From Tiliqua scincoides (lineage: Eukaryota > Chordata > Lepidosauria > Squamata > Scincidae): DNA of 64,000 bases. The translations under genes were made by a program, and so were the position numbers. The stretch covers positions 95,385,659 through 95,449,658 of the forward strand of contig NC_089822.1 in the NCBI RefSeq assembly GCF_035046505.1, given 5' to 3'. The notes under the pieces were generated by a model that made no database searches, had not been told where the DNA came from, and saw only the letters and a list, made by a program, of their open reading frames with translations. Of the stretch, positions 20,001 to 32,000 are shown piece by piece. The stretch's first letter is position 1, and each line of letters starts with the position of its first letter.

Positions 20001-23000
20001 CCAGCAGTGTCTTCTCCAGCAGGGTCCTGGCAGTCCACTCTTTTGTATCCTCCAGCAGGGTCCTGGCCGTCCCCTTCTCTCATAGGTCCTGTAGGTCTGT
20101 GTCCGGGGACCTCTGGTCAGGTAGCCTTGCTCCTTCTGAAGCGGCCTTTTATCCTACAGCCCCTTGTTAAGTCCAAATGCAGCTCAGCTGTGAGCTACCT
20201 TGTTAGCTCATTCAAAGTCCCATCAAAGTCAAATGAAGCTCAGGTGTCCATCTAGGTCTCCATTGGCCTTGATTGATAACAGCTGTGGCGCTAGCCCTGC
20301 CCTTCCCAGAGCTGTCAAATAGCTGTCAAAACATGGAATTGCTGTCAACACCACATCATCCACCTGATGATCTTCTGATAGGCCATTATAGTGTGCCTTG
20401 ACAATTTTAGTGCCCTTTTTTTGTGCCATGAGATGAAGAAGGTAGAAAATTGCCATTTTAGAATTGCACGGCTCCCAGACAGGGGCCACACTTGCTCATT
20501 CTCGTTCGCCTGGTCAGTTGGCGTGTTCTTCAGTGTGCACACAAACACAGGAATGGTACAGCTGGGAGCTAGGCTGCTAACATTGGAGCAGGCAGCATGG
20601 GGTATGGTGGTGTGATGTGTGCCAAGGAGCAGGGCCTGAAGGTTGAATTGTTAGCCAAGGTTGGAGAGAAATCTTAGGGCTGAATTGGAAGCTCTTGTGG
20701 GCTGGATTTGGTCTGTGGCTCTTACTTTGCCCATCTCTGGTTTTGAAGTACAGCTATAGAGAGAAAGCAAGCTTTGTGTGCAAGAGAAAACTTGTATACT
20801 GTTTAGCTGTGTGACTCTTCTCTTGCAGATTCTGCCCGTGGCCCATACAAAGATACAGCCAGATCAGGTACTATGAATTTCCTGCTACGAAAACAGTTGG
20901 ATTGTAATTCAGTTCAGTAACATTGAACACATTGTACTGTGTTCCTACAGTGGTTGTTCCAGTACAGTGGGGAAGGTAGAACTGAGTACTAGAAGAAATG
21001 AGAGCAGCCGGTTCAAGTTTATGTTCAGTTTATTACAGGTTGGGTATCCCTTATCCAAAATGCTTGGGGCCAGAAGTATTTTGGATTTTTTTCCATTTTG
21101 GAATGTTTACATGTACATAATGAAGATATCTTGGGCATGGAACCCAAGTCTAAACATGAAATTCATTTATGTTTCATATACATCTTATACACATAGTCTG
21201 AAGGTAGTTTTATGCAGTACTTTTAAAAAAAATTATGTGTATGAAACAAAGTTTGTGTACATTGAACCATCAGAAAGCAAAAGTGTCGCTATCTCAGCCA
21301 TCCATTTTGGATTTGCGAATTCGGGATACGCAACCTGTACTTATTATCAAGGGTGGCCATGAGCCACATGCAACCCTCACCCTTATTTCACCCTCTTTGC
21401 ACCCTCCCCTCCCTTCATCCAAGGGGGAAGTAGGCTTCTTTTGATCTCACAGACCTGTGGGGCATCCTCTTATTTTGCATCTGTCTGCCAGGCTGAAAGC
21501 AGCATAGCATCCCATTTCCTGTTTTTCTCCTAGCAAAGCTGGTTTCCAGAGTAATGTGGGGAGTAGCACTCCTAGCCCAGGACCAGTGCATTGAGACTTA
21601 GGGATGTTCTTTTATCTTGTATTGGAAAGGATAGTTGCTGAGTTCTTCAGCCTGGAGGCCAGCCTTCCCTATCCTTGGCCAAGCTGCTCAGCATCGCATC
21701 TCCTACTCATCTGAAGAACTTGGTAATTTCTGATGTAAACCATAGGCAGTGATGTATGTGATACAAAGGGTCCAACTAATAGTGCCCTATCACCTGCTTT
21801 CTTTCAGACTACTTCTAAACCAGCGGTTCTCAGACTGGTGGGTTGCAATTCAGAAATGTGCCCTTCCCCTTTAAAGGGAGTGGCCCAGGAATGGGTCCCC
21901 AGGGGCGCCTCAGCGATTGCAGTGCTGCAGGGACCCAGGGACATTCTAATGTACCTGGGAGGGCTCTTGAAGCCTCCATGAGGGTCCTGGAGGCTCACAC
22001 CCCCTGCGAGCCTCTGCACAGCTGCCCAGAGCTGGTTTCCACAATTGCAAACTGGAAATGAACTCTGATCATTGATCAAGCTTTGGGCAGCCACGTGGAG
22101 CCCCCTGTGCGAGCCTCCAGGACCTTCATGGAGGCTTCAGGAGCTCCCCCAGCTATGTTAAAATGTCCTTGGGTCCCTGTAGAGCCGCAAGGTCCTTGGG
22201 TCCCTGCTGTGGCGCTGTTGGGGCTACTGCCCCACTCCCTCCACTGCAAACGATATTCTCAATCAAATCAGGAGTTTGGGAACCTCTGTTCTAAACTATT
22301 GTCTAAAATCCCTGGACAAAGGCCATTAATGGCGAGAGGGCTGAATTGGGATTACACCCATTCTCATATCTGAGAGTTATTGTGGGTGGCTTCATGTTGA
22401 AATGTACATCTTTTGCCTTTCTGGACAGAAAGCAGCACGGGAGCGGAGAGGTGCATTGGTGGTTTTGAATATTCAGTCAGGAAAGCAAGTGTTAAACAAA
22501 AACCACATATAGTGGCTTTAAATAATAAATGAAAGAAGGGTGTGTGGAAAGAGGACTAACTGCAGACCTTATGAATATGTAGTTCCATCCTATAGGTAGG
22601 TAGGCAGGCCCGGTTCAGCAAAAAGCGAGGCAGAGGTTGTGGCAGAGTTTTTTTTCTGTAGCCATGAAGGTGAAGACAGTGTCTCAGAAAGAAAGTTGAG
22701 ATTGCTAGGATATTACCAGGCTGGGATTGTCCTTTTTGGAGGACTTGAGTGCCTCCAGAGCTAGTTTAGTTTCTCTGTCTGGAAGACTTCAGGAAAGAAT
22801 AGATGTGATTTGTTCCGCTTACAGCAGGGAAGTTACCCACTCAAGGAAGTTATTTTGCAATGTGGGTGTGCTTTATATTTGCTGCTGCTGCAAGTAATTG
22901 CACAATATAAATGTTTCCGTAATTTCTCTTATCCACAACAGGTATTTCTTTGACAAATGCTGTGCTTTATTTCAGAAATTCAATGAAAGCGTTCAGCAAC

Positions 23001-26000
23001 TCCTCGCCACCAAAATTGCTGTTTATCTGATGACTTTTTTAATAGTAACCGTTGCTTGGGCAGCTCATGTCAGGTATGCTGTTATGAAACGGTGCACAAA
23101 CTGACAGTGGCAGTGTAGGAAATTGTAGCTTATAGTTTAGCACAAAGGAAGGCGTCTTATGAAACTATCCCAAATGCAAGTTGTACAGTTCCCTGCCATC
23201 TTGATTACGTTCACTGCCTCTAAAAACAAATTATGTGAGCCTTGGAAAGAAGTCTGTGAAGAAAGCTCTTGTGACCTGCGTGCTCCAGCATCCTGTTTTC
23301 ACAGTGGCCAACCGGGTGTTTCTGAAAAGTCCACAAGCAGGCAGGAAGGCCCAGTCCTTCTCCCACCACTTCTTCCCTGTCATCAAGTGACCTTGCCCTT
23401 CTGAACCTGGAGGGAGCCTAGAACTGGCGTGACTAGAAGCCTTTGATAGACTTGTCCTCCATGAATTTATCCAATCCCCCCATTGAATACACCCAAACTA
23501 CTTGCCATCACTCTGTCTGCAGGCAGTAAATTCAAGAATGAATTGCATGTTGTGTGAAGAAGTGCTTTCTTCTGTCTGTGGTTACTGTCTTACAAAGACT
23601 CAGCCCCTCTGCTCCTCCCTGGGCACACCTCTCATATGTGGCCTAAATGAAGAAAATCCAACTTCTATAAAGCTGCTTCTGCTTGGTTACCTGGAGGTGA
23701 TTCTCACAGGCCCAAGGGGAGCGGCTCTTACAAGTGTGAACATGATACTTCTCAAAAGCAAGAATAAAAATTGGATGGTAGGCCCTGTCTGATGAGTTTG
23801 CATCATTGACCACAGTAGTTAGTAAAGTGTTGCCAGTAATGCACATTCAGTCATACCTCTTTTAGCAGTGATTTGTCACAGCACTTTGTCCTGGTGTGAA
23901 TGATAGCTGTTTTACAGCCCAATCCTATCCACATTTTCCTGGGAGTAGGTGCCATTGACTCTGATGGGACTTACTTCTGAGTAGACATGCCTAGGATTGG
24001 GCTATCTATCAATGGGAGCAGTGCATTCTAGGCATTAGTGCCCATTCGTGTTTGATTTTGTGGTGGAGGCAAAAAAAATCACTCAATTCTATTTCGTTCC
24101 CAGAAGTCCCCTGTTTTGGGTAGGTAGTTCTTAAATGAGAAAGATTTTTCAGTTATCTAAAACAGTAAGTAGTAGTTCCCAAGTGAGCGCTACTGAAGGA
24201 CAAAAAGAGGCCAGAAAGAAATGGCAGTGAAACTTCAGAGAATTTCAGTAGTAATGAAATGCTCCCAAATATTGGCATGGCTTACTTGCCAGTCTTTTTA
24301 TTTGGCATCACTCCCTTTCCTTCTTCCATCCCTTTCTACACTCAGTTTGCTTGGGAGAGAGGCTGGGATTTCTCTCATTTCTGCTTGGGCTTAAGGAAGA
24401 TCAGAAACAGTGAAGAGAGATTCTTGCTGCCACTTATTTTATCAAAACGGCAGCATATGAGATGCTTGAGTCCTCTGGCCAAGCAGAGGGCTTGAGGGAG
24501 AAGCCAGGATTTACCTGAATTCATGTCTTTGGATACGGTAAGAAACAGCGCAAGAGGCTCCTGCCATGTCTTACCTAGTGGTGAAGGTGTTGATGTGGAT
24601 CTTCTGACTCAAATAAGTTGTATTTTTGAAAAGTGTTGCTTCTGAATGTCGACTGTCCGTTTTGTATCCATCTCATTCCTACTACAGTATATAACTGAAA
24701 ATGGCCATATGAGTGTTCTCGGGGAAGAACTGAATTGAAACAGAGGCTGTGTGGAGTGACATTGTCACTGACCTGTCTGTTTGGTGGGTGTGTCTTGTCA
24801 GTCAAAGTTTTCTATGCTTGTTTCACCAAACAGGCTTATCAGTGGCTTTTTCTCTCTCTGTCACTTGTAGGCTTTTCCAAGTGATCGAACTCATAGATGA
24901 TGTACTTGCTCTCCTGAATTTGGTGAGTCTCAAGAGGCAACTGTAATTGAAATAATAATTTAAAAATAACAATACAGTTAAAGGATCATAGAGACCACCG
25001 GTGTAACTAAATGTTGCCAGCCTTGAATTATCACCAAGGATCTTACTACTAAGATGGAATGGTTTTGGGGACTCTGCTGACCTGGTTACAAATTCAAATA
25101 TATTGATATTTTGCTTAACCCATTTTTGCCCAGCCCACAGGTGTACACATTTGATCCCTGTTGCGTATATGCAGTGTTGGGCAGAAATGGCTTAAGTTAG
25201 CTTTGAGTTATGATGCTTCTGAAACTGTTAAATTTCTTCTTCTACAATTTTGTTTTGGTGGTTACCAACCGTACTATATCTGCAGCAGGGATTCCACCTG
25301 GGACAAATTTGTTATGCTCATCACTTATTCAATATAAAAATACAAAATATGACCATAAGCCTTAAGATAGCAGAGACTATCCAAATCATCCCAGTCCATA
25401 ACACACAGAAATGGTGCAATCCAGAGAGAAGTTCTTTTCTGTCAGCCCCATTATTCTGCATAAGAGAACTGCTCTTGGAAAATTCCTGCTCGTTTCAGGG
25501 GAGAGGCTTGTTATTTAGCTGTTATTTGTTTAAAAGATTTCTATCACACCATTCCCCTTAAAATATAGGATGCCCAAGAACAGTTAAAACGGTGAAACAT
25601 CAGTACAGAATAAAACAGTGCTAAAAGTTAATTTTAGATACGCTGATGTATTTTAACAGGCTTAAGAATATAACAGATCTCAAATACAAAATGCAAACAG
25701 TAGAGATAAAAAAAATCCAGACATCAAACATATTCAAGAGGGGAAATACAAAAAAAGGAAAGTTTTGAGGCCTTGCTTGAAGAGGGGATAGTTCTTAATT
25801 CATCCGGGAGAGAGTTCCATCACATAGGAGGAAATGGCCTGGGTCACTCCTGCCTGCACAAAACTGTGGAAGGCCAGTTGTAAAAGGACTTATGAGTGAG
25901 TCCTTCTGCAAGGACTGCAAGCATCCAAGTTAGCAAGTCTGTAATAACACTGTAATTCATTACTATTGCCTAGGTTAGAGGAAAGCCTGAAGATTATAGA

Positions 26001-29000
26001 GGCTTCTTTGTGCAATATGTGCATGACCTTTATACTGTGGGAACTGCTGCAGCATTCCAAAGGTCACGTTGAAAGCCCCAGGGCATGCTGTGGCTTTTTC
26101 TCATGTTGGTCATCCCAGAAACTGGTGCAATGCTGGCATGGGCAAGGAGAAGCTACACTGCTATGTCTCCTATATATAGATGCCACTTCTCACTTTCCAA
26201 TAGTTTGAATGTGCACAAGAAGCAATTTCTTATCATGTGTTGAATCCCCTTTTCCCTTTCCTAGGCATGTATGATGATCATTACCTTTTTGCCGTACACG
26301 GTAAGTAAGCATTCTGTGTCTTTCCTGCTTGATGTCACTGCTTGGTTTGAGTATTGAGGAAGTGCACTATTTTCCAAATGTATGGCCCAGTCATAAGAAC
26401 ATAAAATAGCCCCACTGGATCAGACCATAGACCCATCTAGTCCAGCTTCCTGTATCTCATTGTTGGCATCCTTCAGTCTCGAAAGACTATGGTATCGCGC
26501 TCTGAATAGTGTTCTGGAACAGAGTGTCCTCTCCAGTGCGCGAAGCCTGGGTAAAGTAGATATGGAGAATAGACTGTTTCCCATGCAGCAAATCCCCCCC
26601 TCCACGTCGCTGAAATGGTCCAATGGAAAGGCAGAAGCCAATACGGTTGGTTCCAGCGACATCGCAGGAGTTGCCAGAACGTGACTGTGTTCAGCCATGA
26701 ACTGCCTCAGGGACTCCGGCTCCGGATTTTGCCTCGAGGTTGACTCCTGAAGCCTTTTCCATAACTGGATATAGCCACAAGGCAGTGGAGGTTTGGGATC
26801 AGAGTTTTCCTTCTCTCAGATGAGCTGCCTTCCCAGGCTGACGAGTCCCATCTACCCGGTGGCTGTTCAGTCGCCTCTTACGACAAGTACAGCCAAACTG
26901 AGGGCCTATTCTTATCCCCAGCCCTCAGGGCACACTGTATCTCATAGCGGTCCACCAAATGCCCCAGGGAGCACACCAGATAACAAGAGACCTGCATCCT
27001 GGTGCCCTCAAATCCTGTGATTTGGCTCACAATCCTGGCTCACAAGCCTTTTACGATTGCACTCCATATGTTGAAAAGTACTTGCTACATGTATGCATGT
27101 TTATGGTTTACCACGTTTGTTGCAATAAACCTGGATCTCTGTTTCTGTGTGACAGTGACAGGTTTTGTAACTCTAAATGTAACATTTGGCTAAGCAATAT
27201 GTTTGAATTTTCAGAACCTCTTGCAGTAACTTGCAGAGTTTGCAATCTTACCTACTGGTGCAATTGAACACCAAGAATGGATAAAACGTGGAGCTAGTCA
27301 ATGTATAACTTTTTAAAAAGCCGAGTAAGAGCAAACATTTTTTTTGATTTTCCTTTTCGTGTCTTATGTATTCTGTAAATGGCCTAACGTTTTATCTTAC
27401 AGTTCTCCTTGATGGCCTCCTTTCCAGATGTACCATTTGGCATTTTCTTGTTTAGTAGCTGTGCTGTTGTCATTGGCGCTATCCAGGTGCTGTTGCCTTT
27501 CCCTCCCATATTTAAGATTAACTTTTCATCTACTGTACTGTTAGAAAATTGGCATAAGTAAGCAGGTGGCTTTGCTTGTGGGCTGATATATTGTCCTCCT
27601 TATGAAAGAACACATTTGTTTGAAGTCACCTTCCTTTTTTGGAATCCCAAAGGCAGGAGTAGACTGATTGTCTGATTCGTTTTTAAAATGTATGTGCGAC
27701 TGTTGTCCTCCAACAGAGCACCCAAGGCAGATCCCCATGCACCAGTAACCAGTACCAGCAATGGGGTAGTAGGGACCTGCAGGACTGGCTCATTCTTGTG
27801 CCCAGTATTGAAAACTCAAAATCCCACACCAGCCCAGCAATCTCTATTTGTGGTGCATATTGGTATGAACAGAGAATTAGTTTGGGATAAAGAACTGTTG
27901 GTGAGCTATAGGGGTTGGATATTGGGAGACAGGCTGCTTCCTTTCAGAACTGCGATCTGAACACACCTTACAGTGCAATCTTAGGCATGTTTACTTGTAA
28001 TTTAGTCTCAGTTTGTTCAATGGCATTTACTTCCAGATAAGTGTGTGGAGGATTGCAGTCTTAGGGCCTGATCCTGAGCCCATGCATGCTGGCTTACCAA
28101 GGACGTCCATCCCTGGCCTCTGCCGAGCTCAGGCCGAGCTCTAAAGCTAAAAAAAAAAACTTCTGGTTTCACAGAGAAACCAGAAGTGATGTTTTTAATG
28201 CCAGGACCGTGGGGATAAGATATTTGTCTATAGCCCCAGCTTCAGGTATCCAGGGAGTTCCAGAATTCCCATACACCGGCAAAAGCCACTAGAAAAGACA
28301 TCAATCTGGAGTGGAATGGAACAGTTGCTCCCTTCCTCCAAATATTTTATTTATTTATTTATTTATTTATTTATTAATTAGATTTGTATTCCGCCTTTCT
28401 CCCCAAAGGGCATAAGAAGCCCACCAATTTGAAAGGTGCCTCTGCCCAGTTAGCTTTGCAATGACAAAGTGTAGTTTGACATCATGTCTGAACTGCCTCT
28501 TCATGCCCTATGCTGATACAATGTCTTCTTAACTTTGCAGGCAATCATTGTTCTTTATGGCTTTGACCATCCATATTTGCTTAATCATCAAATACAGATG
28601 TCAGAAAACCAGGCCTTTTATAAATATCATATTCTAAAAATTATACTAAGAGGACCAACACTTAGCTTTCTGGCTGCCGTCTTCTCCTTTTTCTTCATCC
28701 CACTGGTAAGTTCTCCTTAGTTTTAAGAATAGTAATTCTCAAACTGTGGACCACAAGAAGAGGTAGAATGTGCATTCACAGAACAAAGTCCCCATGTTGG
28801 ATGCATTGACCCCCCTATCCCTTTTAGAGTGGTAAAGCCCTGACCGGCTTTACCTGTGACTCATCAGCCCTTGCAACTATGCTATGATAATGCTGTTGGA
28901 CATCCTCAGACATGAGGATTGCCAAAAGTGTCACCACTAACCAGAAAACAAATAAATTAATTGTCCTTAACCAGGCATGGCTATACAAACTTTGGCCATC

Positions 29001-32000
29001 TTACTTTCATAGGCGGAATCTAGATGTATATAATTTCAGCAGTGATCTCTTTGAGGAAGCACACTTGTCTCTCTTCTGATGCACATGCTGTCTTCTCACC
29101 TAAATTTGACTCATGGAGAATCTTTTCTTATTATTTGGAGCAGAGATTAAATTTGCACTGTGGTGATTGGCCAGTTGGGAATCCATAACCACCATCTAGA
29201 GTTTTCAGAAACTTGAAGAACAATGGGAAAATGCTGGATGAAACAAAAAAGTCTTCACCAAGAGCCAGTGACCCAATAGGGAGGACCAAATAAGCCTCCA
29301 AACACCCTTTTCTGCCTGGAGAGCAGATCCTAGAAAGTGGTACAGGGAGATCGCTGTTTGACCCTTTGGCCTCTGGGTCCTGCAGAGTTTCAGCTCGTAT
29401 CATGCTTTTCAGTGTCTATGTGGAACCACTGGGAGAGCTTGTTTGGAGGTGGGGACTCAGGTGTCATCAGTATGCAGATGACCTCCTGCCTCTCTTTATC
29501 ATCAGGTGCTGGAGAAGCAGTGGATGTCCTGAATCAATGTCTGGCTTAGTGGTGAACTGAATGTGGGAAAACAAATTGATACCTAATCCAGACAAGACAA
29601 AGGTTGCTGGTTAATAGGACAAATGACCAGGAGTTGAGTGTATAGTCTGTCCAGATGGGTAGGACTCACTCTGTCAGATCAGGGTCACAGTTTGGGGATC
29701 CTCCTGGATCTCATTTTGTATCCTGCATGAACTGGTAGCATCCATGGCCAGTGATGCTTGGGCTGCTCTACCAACTGCACCCTTTTCTAGTGAAGGCAGA
29801 TCTGGCCAGTGTATTGCACACCCTACTCACATTGAAATTAGACTAGTGCTATCTACGTGGGGCTACCCTTGGAAAGCATTTGGAAGCATCAGCTGGCCCA
29901 GAATGCTGCAGTGCAGGCTCTGGTTCTGGCTCAAGTCTGGGAGCATGCGCTGCCCATTCTATTTCGTGTGCACCATACTGATTTGTGTCCAGGCTTAGTT
30001 GTTTTTGTGTTTAGTTGTTTTCCAGGCTTAGTCTGAAGCTCTAAATGCCTTGGGAGCAGGTTATCCAAGCACTGCTTCCTCCCACAGAAATCTGCCCACT
30101 GCCTTCATTCATCATCTGAGGCTCTGGTCCGCATTCCCTTACCATTAGAAGTTCTGATGGGGGCAGTGCAGGACAGGACCTTCTCGATTGCAGCGCCCAG
30201 CTTGTAGAACTTCCTGCCCTTGAAAGGCTCATTTCCCCCCACTATGCCTCCTGAAGACTTTTTTTGTTTTACCTGGCATTTCAGTTATGTTGTTTATATG
30301 TACATGGGTTATGTTTCCCTGTTTCCCTTATCCCTATTGTCCTTTTTAAAAAAATATTACAGGTGTGTGCATGTTCTGATACCCCCTGCGGATACATGAA
30401 TCCGTGGATACAGGGGTACACCTCTGAAAGGTTTTCTGAGCCCAGCAGAGGCTGCATACGTCCACATTTCTGAGCGCAGCAGAGGCTGCACACTTCTGCT
30501 TGCAGTCTCTGCCAGACTCAGAATGACTGTAGGGAATTAAAAAACATGAGTTCGAGTTTTTTGTGAAAACTGAAAGTGACATTTTTAATGCCTTATAAGG
30601 AATAGGGAAGTCCTGGAGGGAGCTGCAGATACGGGGCCCCCTGTATTAAGATATTTTAATAGCTATAATTGTTTATTGCTTATTTGTATATATATTGAGA
30701 TATAAGTATTTGTTTTGTTTCATTATTTGAGAACCACCTTGGGGATCCCTCTAAGGACTGGTGTGGATCTACATGCAAGTTTTCCTACATGGAAAACAAT
30801 GCAGAGAGCTCACTTGAATGGGTGGAAGGGAGTGACCAATTTAGAGCTAGGCAGATGTGTCAGTCTAAGTGTTCATCCCACTGCGCTCACTCTATAGGAA
30901 ACCCGCCCACTCCTTGTGGCAGGGATGCTTGTATGCAGCCTCAGGGCCAAGAAGGGCTTCTCTCTCAAGTTTCTTCAATGTCCATCCTTATGGAAACAGG
31001 ACTACCGAGGCACAGCCTACAAACTGAGGCATGCAAGTGTAGAGGCATGGTTGCATAAGAAGCTTTTTTTTTTCTTTGACAGTCCCTTTTGCTGACTCAT
31101 TCATTGAGAATCTGTTTGCTGTAGCCCTTAGCTTTCAGTTAGGCTGCTCTTGCTGTGTAGTTAATTTAGGAAAATGGTATTTATCCTAGCCTACTTACTG
31201 CAGATGGATAATTGCAAAATGGATGTAACAAACGGGCTCTTACTTTGTTTCAGTCGTACGTGTTTCTTGGGCTCGTCATTTTTTTCCCACATATCAGCCA
31301 CCTCACCAAGTGGTTTCGAAGCAAAGTTCTTGGTGAGTATGAGAAGCACGTATGCTTTGAGATGGATTTTGAAATGTATTTTGTCCAACAGCACTGTATA
31401 GATGTGGATGGTTTTATTTTGTAATTGTCAGACTTGTCATTGCAATCGGACCTGTACATCTTAATATGAAGCTGTGGTATACCGAGTCAGACCCTTGGTC
31501 CGTCTGACTCAGGATTGTTACTTTCTGATGGAGGTTTGCTGGGGTTTTAGACACATTTGGCTTCCAGCATCTTCAGGAAGGACTGAGAAAGGATCTTGTC
31601 TGAAACTGACTTCTGCCAGTCTGTGTAGACAGGGTTGAGAAAGATGGAGCAGTGTTCTGATTCGGTGTATAGCAGCTTCATATACAGTGGGCTTTCAGTA
31701 CCCATGGGGGATCCCTGAGAATACCAATTTCCATGGATAATTTCATCTGTGGAAAGCTCTCAATGGACCTCTCAGACGTGACTGGAAGCTTGAACAGAAA
31801 AGTACCCTAGGGCGTGCCCAATGTTCCCTTTTGTGGTTGAACATAGCAGGGGAAGGCCGACAGTAGTGGGTAAGTTCCCTTTCAGGGATGTTTGTCTACC
31901 ATTACTGAACATTTCATTGACTGACCTTGATAAGGTTTCAAAGAGCCCCCAGGACTCCCACAACACAAAAATAAAGAAACTGTACAGGGTAGGTTCTCCC

